Source of the DNA: Streptomyces sp. LUP30
GTDB lineage: Bacteria; Actinomycetota; Actinomycetes; Streptomycetales; Streptomycetaceae
Reading direction: 5' to 3'
NCBI RefSeq assembly: GCF_001746365.1
Contig: NZ_MJAJ01000072.1
Coordinates: 1-38,904, forward strand
DNA: 38,904 bases
Shown in pieces: positions 7,760 to 17,287 of this stretch. The notes under the pieces were generated by a model. The model did not search any database and had not been told where the DNA came from. It saw only the letters and a list, made by a program, of their open reading frames with translations. Both the position numbers and the translations under genes were made by a program. Each line of letters opens with the position of its first letter. The stretch's first letter is position 1.

Positions 7760-7765
7760 TAGGCT
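7760..7765 (+). promoter_or_regulatory. -10 box for leaderless purD mRNA
   Basis: TAGGCT is followed by exactly 7 nt and the GTG at 7773. No ribosome binding site is present. Confidence 0.5.
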
Positions 7766-7772
7766 GATCCTC

Positions 7773-9026
<1,254 letters not shown>

Positions 9027-9060
9027 CAGCGGCCGGAACCGCTTCTCATCAGTTGTTTCC

Positions 9061-9116
9061 CAGGCCCCGGGGCACCAGGGACCTCCGCACGGAGGGTCCA
9101 GGGAACCCGGGGCCTG
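9061..9116 (+). terminator. Large hairpin downstream of purD
   Basis: Outer arms CAGGCCCCGGG (9061-9071) and CCCGGGGCCTG (9106-9116) enclose a smaller CCTCCG/CGGAGG hairpin. No U-tract follows, as is usual for Streptomyces terminators. Confidence 0.55.
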
Positions 9117-9181
9117 ATCGTTGCCCAGCGTCATACACCTTTCCCCAGAGCCATTCCATCGAGTGACGCTGAAGCATCCGG

Positions 9182-9210
9182 CTGACGGGGGCCGGACCGC
9201 CAACTAGGGT
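9182..9210 (+). promoter_or_regulatory. Promoter candidate for the M48-like membrane protein gene
   Basis: CTGACG (9182-9187), a 17-nt spacer and TAGGGT (9205-9210), about 140 nt upstream of the start at 9352. Confidence 0.4.
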
Positions 9211-9351
9211 GCGGCGCAAGCCTCCCGGCCCTCGTTCCGGCACTTGGCCCACCGGCATTGCGATGTCAGTGGTCGGTGCCACAGTGGGGGAGTGAGCACT
9301 GCGAAGACAGCCGGGGGACACAGGACTGCAGGGAGGGGGTGACGTCCGGTC

Positions 9352-11454
9352 GTGACCGGTATGGGTGTGGAGGTGGGCGCGCAGGCAGCCCGCGCTCGGG
9401 CACTGGCCGTGCTGCGCGTCCGCAGCCGGGCGCTGGCCGTCGCGCTGCTGCCCGCGGCCGCCGCCGTGATCCTGGGCGCGGGCGGTGCCACCGGGCACCT
9501 CACGGGCCCGGGCTGGGGCGACGCGCGCGTGGTCGTGTACACCGTCGCCGCCGTCGTGCTGCTCGCCGCCGCGGTGATCGCGCTGGTCATCGCGCGGGCC
9601 CGGCCCGCCGTCAGCCCCACGGTGGCCGTCGCCGAGGGAGCGGCCCCCGATCTGTACCGGCTGGTCCGCGACCTGGCCGACCGCCTCGACGTCCCCGCGC
9701 CCTCGTCGATAGCCCTCACCCCGGACTGCGACAGCTGGCTGGAGGACCGCACCCATCCGGCCCACGGCTCGCCCCCGCCCCGTGACGGCGACGAGATAGC
9801 CGGTCCGGGCGGCGCCCACGGACCGCTCCACCGCCGTACGGCGGCAGCGCCCGTCCTCGTCATAGGCTCCCCGTTCCTGTGGTGGATGCGCGTCGGCGAG
9901 CTGCGCGCCGTGCTCGCCCCGGTCGTCGCCGGTACGGGCCCTTCGGCGCACCCCGACATAGCCGCGGCCCGGCGCTTCGTGCGGGGTCTGGACGCGGCGG
10001 TGGCCGTCTGCGTCCAGCAGGGCGGCAGGCACCCCGTCCTGCGGCCCGCGTGTTCGGGCATCGGCTGGGTCGCGCGCCTGATGCTGCGCGGCTGTCAGCT
10101 GCACGCCGGCGAGATGGAGCGCGGGGTGGCGGCCGCGGCCGCCGAACGCGCACAGGCTGTGGACTACGGGCTGCGCATCGTCGCCCAGGAGCAGGTGGGC
10201 CTGGCGTACGCGGGCTGGGACCGGCTGCTCACCCGCGTGGCGCTGCCGGCGTGGCGCATGGGCCGCTGGCCCTCCCGGCTGGACGCGGGAGTCGTCGCGG
10301 CGCTCACCGAGCTGTCCCGGCGCGACAGGCTGGCCGAGGGCTTCGCCTCCCGCCTCGGCGAACGCCCCGCCTGTGACCTGCTCGAAGAGCCCGGCACCGT
10401 CGACGAGGCCGCCTCGCTGCTCGCCGCCCGTCTCTTCCACGGCGGCCCCCCGGAGCCCGGCCCGGAGTGGTCCCCGGTGGCCTGGGAGGACTACCCGGAC
10501 GAGGTCGTCGACCGCAAGTGGCGCACCGACGCGGCCCGCCTCCACCGGGTCCTGGACGCCCTCGGCGTCCGCCGCGCCCCCGACCCCACGACCGTCCGCC
10601 ATCCCGGCGGCCCCACCCTGGCCCGAGTCCTGGACCACCTCACGGACGGCCTCCCTCCGGCGCCTGCGGTGACGTACGGCCCGTCGGACCCGGGCCACCG
10701 GCCGACGGAACAGCCTGCGACGGGCACGGGCCCCTTGCCCGGCACGGCCCCGGCGGCGGACAAGCCCCGCCCGACGAACCCGAGCCAGAACCCGGGCGTG
10801 AGCCCGAGTCACCATCCGAACCCGAGCCAGAACCCTGGCCCGGGCCAGGCCCTCGGTCCGGGCTCGGCCCCGTCCGCCGACTCCTCGCTCTCCTCCGCCG
10901 CTCAGGGTGAGCCCCTCGTCCCCCTTGAGGCCGGTCCCGGCCCCGCCCCCGCGGCGGTCCCCGTCGACCACCCAGAGACCCCCGACCTCGCACACCTGGT
11001 CTCCGCCTTCGTCCCCGACGGCGACGACGATCCACCGCCCGCCAACCCCCGCAGCGCCGCGCTCGCCGCCCGGCTCGGGGCCGAGGTCGGCCGGGAGGAG
11101 GCGGCGGTCGTGCCCACGGACGGCGCCGGGCCGCTCGCCGCCGGTCAGGGGCCCGACTCGGCCCTCTGGGACGACGCGGCGTTCCCCCTGTTCCCGCTCC
11201 AGCCTCCGCGCACGGACCGGGAGCTCCTCGCCGACCACGTCACGGCGATGGTCTGCTGCGCCGCGATGGACACCGTCGGTGCGACGCCGGGCCTCGACTG
11301 GCTCGACGGACCGACGCTCCTGGTCGACGGCGAGCGGGTGCCCGACCTGACCCCCCGGGTCCTCAGCCTCGTGGAGGACGGCGACGCGGGCCCTCTGCGG
11401 ACCTGGCTCGTGGAGCTCGGCATACGACCGGAGAAGCCCGTGCGGCTGGGCTGA
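9352..11454 (+). CDS. Membrane protein with M48-peptidase-like fold lacking the active site
   Basis: The protein has 700 residues. The GTG at 9352 follows GGGAGGGGGT by about 12 nt; an ATG at 9361 is an alternative. Two transmembrane helices lie near residues 27-47 and 58-83. Next comes a stretch that reads like an M48 peptidase: AAPDLYRLVRDLADRLDVPAP, SSIALTPDCDSWL, APVLVIGSPFLWWMRVGELRA. Where M48 enzymes have VLAHExxH, this protein has VLAPVVAGTG (from about residue 186), so the HExxH zinc site is absent. The following DIAAARRFVRGLDAAV also matches the family. The C-terminal part is a long Pro-rich linker with NPSQNPG repeats and a short conserved end. I infer a non-catalytic scaffold or sensor. 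It lies between purD and a dimethylformamidase-like gene; the function is unknown. Confidence 0.8.
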   Translation: MTGMGVEVGAQAARARALAVLRVRSRALAVALLPAAAAVILGAGGATGHLTGPGWGDARVVVYTVAAVVLLAAAVIALVIARARPAVSPTVAVAEGAAPDLYRLVRDLADRLDVPAPSSIALTPDCDSWLEDRTHPAHGSPPPRDGDEIAGPGGAHGPLHRRTAAAPVLVIGSPFLWWMRVGELRAVLAPVVAGTGPSAHPDIAAARRFVRGLDAAVAVCVQQGGRHPVLRPACSGIGWVARLMLRGCQLHAGEMERGVAAAAAERAQAVDYGLRIVAQEQVGLAYAGWDRLLTRVALPAWRMGRWPSRLDAGVVAALTELSRRDRLAEGFASRLGERPACDLLEEPGTVDEAASLLAARLFHGGPPEPGPEWSPVAWEDYPDEVVDRKWRTDAARLHRVLDALGVRRAPDPTTVRHPGGPTLARVLDHLTDGLPPAPAVTYGPSDPGHRPTEQPATGTGPLPGTAPAADKPRPTNPSQNPGVSPSHHPNPSQNPGPGQALGPGSAPSADSSLSSAAQGEPLVPLEAGPGPAPAAVPVDHPETPDLAHLVSAFVPDGDDDPPPANPRSAALAARLGAEVGREEAAVVPTDGAGPLAAGQGPDSALWDDAAFPLFPLQPPRTDRELLADHVTAMVCCAAMDTVGATPGLDWLDGPTLLVDGERVPDLTPRVLSLVEDGDAGPLRTWLVELGIRPEKPVRLG

Positions 11455-11835
11455 GCACGCCCCGGCCCCTCCGCCGCACCCCCGCACCACCGCCCCGATC
11501 AGGGCCCGCAGCCACCCGGGGCCCGGAGCCCGGAGCCCCGAGCCCCGGAACCGCGCGAGCCGGAGCCCCGTGCTCACGCGGTCCGGCCGCCCGCCGTCCC
11601 GCGCGCGTCCTGCCGGCGTCCCGTCCGGCGCCGGTGCCAGGGCTAACGGAGGAGCGAATTCCACTTTCGGCCAATTCACAACGAATAGTGACTGCCTGCG
11701 CGCGTTATGTGATGTGCTGGGACCGATAGAGCCCATGGCAAGGGCTTGCGACATAGGACAGGCGGCGCAAGACCGAACACACGGGGCGGTCACGTCCGTA
11801 CGAGCCATCACGGGGGCACGAGGGAGGGGAGCACC
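11455..11835 (+). other. 381-bp gene-free stretch
   Basis: The first part is very GC-rich with GAGCCCCG-like repeats (about 11519-11570). Near 11655-11710 there is an AT-rich island with two AATT motifs 16 bp apart. An open frame runs from 11570 to 11902 but has no ribosome binding site and no recognisable protein. This is probably the regulatory region of the gene at 11836; I could not place a clear promoter. Confidence 0.35.
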
Positions 11836-13350
11836 ATGGGACCCGGACCAGGACCGGAGCACATCCGCCGATGGGAGTCGGGAGCACTGGCCCACGCCGT
11901 GACCGACCCCTTCGGCCAGGGCCCGGTGCCCTGGCTGCGCGGCAGCGAGACGTACTTCGACGACACCGGCCAGGTGGTCCCCTGGTACGTGGACCCGGCG
12001 GCGTCCGTCTCGGCGCAGGGCGCCCCCCGCATTCCCGGTCCCCGCTCCGCCCCCGGGGCCGGCGGCCCCCGCTCGGCCGACGACGTGCGCCGTCAGATCA
12101 AGGGCTTCGTCTCGACGGGAACGGTCGCCCCCGGGGACGCCCTGGACTTCCACGTCACCGTCGATCCTCCCCAGGAATTCAGCGTCGACGTCTACCGCAT
12201 CGGCCACTACGACGGCGACGGCGCCGCCAAGATCACCACCAGCCCGCGCCTGTCCGGCATCGTCCAGCCGCCGCCCCTGACCGCCGATCGCACGGTCTCC
12301 TGCCACCACTGGTGGCTCTCGTGGCGTCTGCAGGTCCCGTCGTACTGGAACGTGGGCGCGTATGTCGCCGTCCTCACCACCGCCGACGGCCACCGCTCCC
12401 ACGTGCCCTTCACGGTCGGCGACCAGCACCCCGCCGACCTGCTCCTGATCCTGCCCGACATCACCTGGCAGGCCTACAACCTCTACCCCGAGGACGGCCG
12501 CACCGGCGCCAGCCTCTACCACGCCTGGGACGAGAAGGGCCGTCTCCTCGGCGAGGCCGACGCGGCGACCACGGTCTCCTTCGACCGGCCGTACGCGGGC
12601 GCGGGCTTACCCCTGCACGTCGGCCACGCCTACGACTTCATCCGCTGGGCCGAGCGCTACGGCTACGACCTCGCCTACGCCGACGCCCGCGACCTGCACG
12701 CCGGTCACGTCGACCCCACCCGTTACCGGGGCCTGGTCTTCCCCGGTCACGACGAGTACTGGTCCACGAACATGCGCCGGACCGTGGAACTCGCCCGGGA
12801 CAGCGGCACCTCGCTCGTGTTCCTCTCCGCCAACTCCGTCTACTGGCAGGTGGAGTTGGGTCCGTCGCCGTCCGGCGTGCCCAGCCGTCTGCTCACCTGC
12901 CGCAAGCGCAAGGGGCCCGGCAGGCCCGTGCTGTGGCGGGAGATCGACCGCGCCGAGCAGCAGTTGGTGGGCATCCAGTACGCGGGCCGGGTGCCCGAGC
13001 CGCATCCGTTGATCGTCCGCAACGCCGACCACTGGCTGTGGGAGGCGACCGGCGCGGGTGAGGGCGAGGGCATCGAGGGTCTGGTCGCGGGCGAGGCCGA
13101 CCGCTACTTCCCGCGCACCCCGCTTCCGCGGCACGAGGACCGCATCCTCCTCGCCCACTCGCCGTACCGCGACGGCGAGGGCGTCCCGCGCCACCAGGAG
13201 ACCTCCCTCTACCGCGCCCCCTCGGGCGCCCTGGTGTTCGCGTCCGGCACGTTCGCCTGGTCGCCGGCCCTGGACCGCCCCGGCCATGTGGACCCCCGGG
13301 TCCAACGCGCCACGGCCAACCTCCTGGACCGCATCTGCAAGCGCGACTGA
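11836..13350 (+). CDS. N,N-dimethylformamidase large-subunit-like domain protein
   Basis: The protein has 504 residues. The ATG at 11836 is preceded by GAGGGAGGGGAGC, an excellent ribosome binding site. An N-terminal beta-sandwich (DALDFHVTVDPPQEFSVDVYRIGHYDGDGAAK ... GAYVAVLTTADGHRSHVPFTV) is followed by the dimethylformamidase beta-subunit-like domain: LLLILPDITWQAYNLY, YDFIRWAERYGYDLAYA and GLVFPGHDEYWS, the last a family hallmark. No signal peptide is evident. Members of this family are widespread in Streptomyces and mostly uncharacterised, so a formamidase reaction is not shown. It lies directly upstream of purC, separated by about 148 bp. Confidence 0.8.
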   Translation: MGPGPGPEHIRRWESGALAHAVTDPFGQGPVPWLRGSETYFDDTGQVVPWYVDPAASVSAQGAPRIPGPRSAPGAGGPRSADDVRRQIKGFVSTGTVAPGDALDFHVTVDPPQEFSVDVYRIGHYDGDGAAKITTSPRLSGIVQPPPLTADRTVSCHHWWLSWRLQVPSYWNVGAYVAVLTTADGHRSHVPFTVGDQHPADLLLILPDITWQAYNLYPEDGRTGASLYHAWDEKGRLLGEADAATTVSFDRPYAGAGLPLHVGHAYDFIRWAERYGYDLAYADARDLHAGHVDPTRYRGLVFPGHDEYWSTNMRRTVELARDSGTSLVFLSANSVYWQVELGPSPSGVPSRLLTCRKRKGPGRPVLWREIDRAEQQLVGIQYAGRVPEPHPLIVRNADHWLWEATGAGEGEGIEGLVAGEADRYFPRTPLPRHEDRILLAHSPYRDGEGVPRHQETSLYRAPSGALVFASGTFAWSPALDRPGHVDPRVQRATANLLDRICKRD

Positions 13351-13498
13351 TCCCCGTCCGACCTCGTGCGACGCCCTTTCAGGCCCCTTCAGACCCCGTC
13401 CCACCCGTCGACCCGGCCCGTCCCGCCACCCGGCGTCCCAGATCAATCCTGAACTGAGGGACAATCGATCCTCCAGGTCAGAACCACGGGGAGGAACC

Positions 13499-14398
13499 GT
13501 GTCCGGATTCGTAGAAAAGCCCGAGCCCCTTCAGGTGCCGGGCCTGGTGCATCTGCACACCGGCAAGGTGCGCGAGCTGTACCAGAACGAGGCGGGCGAC
13601 CTCGTGATGGTCGCCAGCGACCGCACGTCCGCCTACGACTGGGTGCTGCCGACCGAGATCCCCGACAAGGGCCGCATCCTCACGCAGCTCTCCCTGTGGT
13701 GGTTCGACCGGCTCGCCGACCTGGCCCCGAACCACGTCCTGAGCACGGAGCCGCCCGCCGGCGCCCCCGCCGACTGGGCCGGTCGCACGCTGATCTGCAA
13801 GTCGCTGCGGATGATCCCCGTCGAGTGCGTGGCCCGCGGCTACCTCACCGGCTCGGGCCTCGTCGAGTACCGGGAGTCCCGCACGGTCTGCGGCCTCGCC
13901 CTCCCCGAGGGCCTGGTGGACGGCAGCGAGCTCCCGGCGCCGATCTTCACCCCGGCCACCAAGGCAGCCGTCGGGGAGCACGACGAGAACGTCTCCTACG
14001 AGGAGGTCGCCCGCCAGGTCGGCGCCGACACCGCGGCCCAGCTCCGCCAGGCCACCCTGGCCGTCTACGGCCGGGCCCGCGACATCGCCCGCGACCGGGG
14101 CGTCATCCTCGCCGACACCAAGTTCGAGTTCGGCTTCGACGGCGAGACCCTGGTCATCGCCGACGAGGTCCTCACCCCGGACTCGTCCCGTTTCTGGCCG
14201 GCCGACCAGTGGCAGCCGGGCCGCGCACAGCCCTCGTACGACAAGCAGTTCGTGCGCGACTGGCTGACCTCGGCCGAGTCCGGCTGGGACCGCCACAGCG
14301 AGCAGCCTCCGCCGCCGCTGCCCCAGCACATCGTGGACGCGACCCGCGCGAAGTACGTCGAGGCCTACGAGCGTCTGACGGGCACCGCCTGGGCGTGA
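13499..14398 (+). CDS. purC: SAICAR synthase (phosphoribosylaminoimidazole-succinocarboxamide synthase)
   Basis: Step 8 of de novo purine synthesis: CAIR + aspartate + ATP gives SAICAR. The protein has 299 residues. HLHTGKVRELYQ binds nucleotide. MIPVECVARGYLTGSG and VILADTKFEFGFD are PurC signatures, and DEVLTPDSSRFW is the acidic metal-binding motif. The GTG at 13499 is preceded by GGGGAGGA (13488-13495) at ideal spacing and yields the conserved start; longer in-frame extensions are shadows inside the preceding gene. A bidirectional terminator follows at once. Confidence 0.97.
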   Translation: MSGFVEKPEPLQVPGLVHLHTGKVRELYQNEAGDLVMVASDRTSAYDWVLPTEIPDKGRILTQLSLWWFDRLADLAPNHVLSTEPPAGAPADWAGRTLICKSLRMIPVECVARGYLTGSGLVEYRESRTVCGLALPEGLVDGSELPAPIFTPATKAAVGEHDENVSYEEVARQVGADTAAQLRQATLAVYGRARDIARDRGVILADTKFEFGFDGETLVIADEVLTPDSSRFWPADQWQPGRAQPSYDKQFVRDWLTSAESGWDRHSEQPPPPLPQHIVDATRAKYVEAYERLTGTAWA

Positions 14399-14409
14399 GC
14401 GGCCCACGC

Positions 14410-14440
14410 GAAAGGCCCCGGTCGATGACCGGGGCCTTTC
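14410..14440. terminator. Bidirectional terminator between purC and tRNA-Gly
   Basis: GAAAGGCCCCGGTC, GAT, GACCGGGGCCTTTC: 14 perfect base pairs. It serves purC on the plus strand and the tRNA on the minus strand. Confidence 0.8.
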
Positions 14441-14443
14441 CGA

Positions 14444-14519
14444 TGGAGCGGACGACGAGGCTCGAACTCGCGACCTCAACCTTGGCAAGGTTGCGCTCTA
14501 CCAACTGAGCTACGTCCGC
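14444..14519 (-). tRNA. tRNA-Gly(GCC), copy with encoded CCA
   Basis: 76 nt. Acceptor GCGGACG/CGTCCGC, D arm GCTC..GAGC, anticodon stem-loop with CTTGCCAAG (anticodon GCC), T loop TTCGAGC, discriminator T then CCA. Its tRNA body is identical to that at 18453-18525. Confidence 0.95.
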
Positions 14520-14556
14520 ACTGCGCCGTGGTGAACGTGCCGTGGCGCGAGGCCAA

Positions 14557-15165
14557 CTATACCCAACCCCGCTCCCGCGCGATCCGCACCGCCGTGTGCC
14601 GGTTCTCCGCCCCGAGCTTGGAGACGGCCGACGACAGGTAGTTCCGCACGGTGCCCTGCGACAGCGCGGCCCGCTCGGCGATCTCCGCGACGGGCGCCCC
14701 GTCGGCGGCGAGTTCGAGCACCTCCGCCTCGCGCGAGGTCAGCGGCGAGTCGCCGGCGGCGATCGCGTCGGCCGCCAACTCCGGGTCCACGTACCGGTTC
14801 CCGGCATGCACCGTGCGGATGATCTCGGCGAGCCGCTGGGCGCTCACCGTCTTCGGGACGAACCCGCGCACACCGGCCGCAAGCGCCCGTTTGAGATGTC
14901 CCGGACGCCCGTGGCTGGTGACGATCAGCGCCCGGCAGCCGGGCAGTTCGGCCCGCAGGGATGTGGCGACCTTCACACCGTCGGCGCCCGGCATCTGCAG
15001 ATCGAGGACGGCCACGTCGGGTTCGTGGGCCCGCGCCATCGCCAGCGCCTCCGGCCCGGTGGCCGCCTCGGCGACGATCACCAGGTCGTCCTCCAGGGAC
15101 AGCAGCGCGGCCAGGGCGCCCCGGATCAGGTGCTCGTCGTCCGCGAGCAGCACGCGCACCGTCAT
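14557..15165 (-). CDS. NarL/LuxR-family two-component response regulator
   Basis: The protein has 202 residues. The receiver domain (about 1-120) has acidic residues in LLADDEH, the phosphoacceptor D55 in VAVLDLQMPG, T83/S84 in VTSHG and K104 in VPKTV. The LuxR-type HTH is at 140-200 (LTSREAEVLELAADGAPVAEIAE ... GTVRNYLSSAVSKLGAENR). The start overlaps the kinase stop (ATGA), so the two are translationally coupled. It is the last gene of an ABC ATPase, permease, kinase, regulator operon and presumably controls it. A 12-bp palindrome upstream of the operon is a candidate site. Confidence 0.93.
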   Translation of the reverse strand: MTVRVLLADDEHLIRGALAALLSLEDDLVIVAEAATGPEALAMARAHEPDVAVLDLQMPGADGVKVATSLRAELPGCRALIVTSHGRPGHLKRALAAGVRGFVPKTVSAQRLAEIIRTVHAGNRYVDPELAADAIAAGDSPLTSREAEVLELAADGAPVAEIAERAALSQGTVRNYLSSAVSKLGAENRHTAVRIARERGWV

Positions 15166-16400
15166 GAAGTGACCTCTCTCACGGCCGTTCTCTCACTCAG
15201 CGGCACCTCGGCGACCACGCGGAACGTGCCCGTTCCGACGAGTCCGGCCTCCAGCGTCCCGTCGACCCCGCGCAGCCGCTCCCGCAGCCCGGCGAGCCCC
15301 GACCCGCCGCCCGCGCCGGTCGGCCCCTCCGCCCCGTCGTTCTCCACCGTCAGCACCACGCCTTCCGCCGTCCTCCGCAACGCCACCGAGCATCGGCCCG
15401 CGTCGCCGTGCCGCAGCACGTTGGTGGTGGTCTCGCGCACCACCCAGCCGAGCGCGGACTGCACCTCGGCGGGCAGTCCGCCGGGCTCCCCGCTCACCTC
15501 GCAGGCGATTCCCGCGGCCGTCAACACGCCCTGTGCGCCCGCGAGTTCGATGCCCAGGTCGGCCTCCCGGTAGCCGCGTACGACGTCGCGCACCTCACGC
15601 TGCGACTCCCGCGCGATGCGCTGCACCTCGATCATCTGCTCCACGGCGTCCGGCCGCCCGCGCCGGGCCAGCTGCACGGCCAGCTCGCTCTTCAGGGCGA
15701 TCACCGCCAGGTTCCGGCCCATCACGTCGTGCAGATCCCGCCCGAACCGCAGCCGCTCCTCGGCGACGGCGAGCCGGGCCCGGGTGTCGCGGGCCTCGTC
15801 CAGCCGGAAGACGGTGTCGAGCAGCCAGACGGAGAAGACCGAGGTGAAGGCGAGGAATCCGCCGCCGAAGAACACCGCTGCCATCGTCGCCAGGATGGCC
15901 GCGCCGGGCAGTCCGACCGGGAGCGCCATGACCCCGGCGCCCAGGGCGAAGCCGGTGACGACCGCCAGCACCCGCCGCCGGCTGCGCACGCCGAGCGCGG
16001 TGAAGCCGGCCCCGAAGGCCAGGACGACGCCGAAGACGGCGCCCGCCACGGCGTGGACGCCCTCGTGGTCCGGGCCGCCCTCCGCGACCGCCGACGCGGC
16101 GACGGCGACCGTCGCGGTGACGGCGGCGAGGGTCCACAGCAGCCGGACGGGCTGGGGCCGGCGCCCGCGCGTCCAGTCCAGCGCCCGTGACGCCGTCACC
16201 GCGCCGAGCGTGCAGTGCGCGAGCGTCAGCGCCTGCAGCCCCAGCCCGGCGGGCAGCCCCCCGGCGGGCAGCCCCCCGGTGGAGGGCAGCCCCGCCGCCA
16301 TGAACTCCGCCACGGCGAAGAAGTGGAACGACCACCGTGTGTACGTCTCGACCTTCGCGGGCGTGCTCTTGCGCCGCCACCATCCCCACGGCCCGCGCAT
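15162..16400 (-). CDS. DesK-type sensor histidine kinase
   Basis: The protein has 412 residues from the ATG at 16400 (GGGGAG upstream). About five or six hydrophobic segments lie between residues 25 and 195. A HisKA_3 dimerisation domain follows, with the phosphoacceptor H224 in RFGRDLHDVMGRNLAVIALK. The ATP-binding domain has WVVRETTTNVLRHG (N box), a VENDG strand and GSGLAGLRERL (G box). Residues 41-53 are a short repeat, GGLPAGGLPAG, encoded by near-identical 15-bp units. It is downstream of the ABC permease (71-bp gap) and overlaps the response regulator. By family it senses membrane state or a transported drug or lipid; the signal is unknown. Confidence 0.92.
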   Translation of the reverse strand: MRGPWGWWRRKSTPAKVETYTRWSFHFFAVAEFMAAGLPSTGGLPAGGLPAGLGLQALTLAHCTLGAVTASRALDWTRGRRPQPVRLLWTLAAVTATVAVAASAVAEGGPDHEGVHAVAGAVFGVVLAFGAGFTALGVRSRRRVLAVVTGFALGAGVMALPVGLPGAAILATMAAVFFGGGFLAFTSVFSVWLLDTVFRLDEARDTRARLAVAEERLRFGRDLHDVMGRNLAVIALKSELAVQLARRGRPDAVEQMIEVQRIARESQREVRDVVRGYREADLGIELAGAQGVLTAAGIACEVSGEPGGLPAEVQSALGWVVRETTTNVLRHGDAGRCSVALRRTAEGVVLTVENDGAEGPTGAGGGSGLAGLRERLRGVDGTLEAGLVGTGTFRVVAEVPLSERTAVREVTS

Positions 16401-16471
16401 CCGCGCCCCCGTCTCCCCGTGTCCGCGCTCCCGGCGCTCCGTGTGTCCGTGCTCCGGGCGCCCCGTGCCCC

Positions 16472-17287
16472 TCAACGCCGGGGTTCCCACCGGAACCACC
16501 GCCGTACAGCAAACACCGCCAACGCGGTCCAGGCCAGTGCGGTTCCCACGGCGCCCAGCGCGTCGTGCGTCGACAGGGCTCCGGTCCAGCCGCCGCGGAT
16601 CAGGGTGATCACCGGGGACAGCGGCAGTGAGGCGCAGGCCGAGGCGAGCCCGTGGGGCAGCAGCTCCAGGGGGACGGCCACCCCGGACCCGGCCATCGAC
16701 ACGAGCACCACCGGCGCCGTGGTGACCTGCGCGCTCTCCACGGACCGGGTCGCCGCCGCCGTGACGGCCGCGAGCGCCGCGCACATCACCAGGCCGGACA
16801 GCAGGCCCAGAACGGCGAGAAGTGGCGCCTTCGGAGCCGGCACGTCCAGCAGGGCGGTGGAGCCGGCCACCAGCACCGCCGACTGCACCAGCCCCGTCAC
16901 GAGGACCGGCAGCGCCGTCCCGCCGAGGATCTCTACGTCCCGCAGCTCGCCGGTGCGCAGTCGCTTCAGCACCAACTCCTCGCGCCGGGCGGTGTAGATG
17001 ACCGTCAGCGCCGAATACACCCCGAACAGCAGGGAGAAGCCGATCGCGGCGGGCAGCAGCACCAGGCCGGCGGTGAGCCCCACGTCCCGGACGTGCATGC
17101 CGTCGACCGTCGGGGCGAGGCTGACCGGCAGCGCCAGCGGCACGAGCACGGCCATGAGGAGCGTGCTCCGGCTGCGGCCGAGCAGCGTGAGTTCCGCCCG
17201 CGCGAGGGCGGCCATCCGGCGTGCGGTTGTCGTGACCGCTCCCGCGGTCGCACGGCCGGCCGTGTCCTGCATCGTCGTCCCGCTCAT
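16472..17287 (-). CDS. ABC-2 type exporter permease
   Basis: The protein has 271 residues with six hydrophobic helices, the usual ABC-2 architecture: STLLMAVLVPLALPVSL, LTAGLVLLPAAIGFSLLFGVY, VLVTGLVQSAVLVAGS, LLAVLGLLSGLVMCAALAA, TAPVVLVSMAGSG and ALAWTALAVFAV. A cytoplasmic TARREELVLKRLRTGEL loop after helix 2 is typical of these permeases. The ATG at 17287 overlaps the TGA of the ATPase gene, indicating coupling. It pairs with the downstream-encoded kinase and regulator as an exporter with its own sensor. The substrate is unknown. Confidence 0.9.
   Translation of the reverse strand: MSGTTMQDTAGRATAGAVTTTARRMAALARAELTLLGRSRSTLLMAVLVPLALPVSLAPTVDGMHVRDVGLTAGLVLLPAAIGFSLLFGVYSALTVIYTARREELVLKRLRTGELRDVEILGGTALPVLVTGLVQSAVLVAGSTALLDVPAPKAPLLAVLGLLSGLVMCAALAAVTAAATRSVESAQVTTAPVVLVSMAGSGVAVPLELLPHGLASACASLPLSPVITLIRGGWTGALSTHDALGAVGTALAWTALAVFAVRRWFRWEPRR

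Noticed and set aside
11570..11902. Possible small gene before the dimethylformamidase-like gene
   Set aside because: No ribosome binding site, overlaps the next gene's start, and no similarity I can recognise.
9049..12522. 1157-codon minus-strand open frame across three features
   Set aside because: It runs through intergenic DNA and antisense to two well-supported genes, with no domain and no ribosome binding site.
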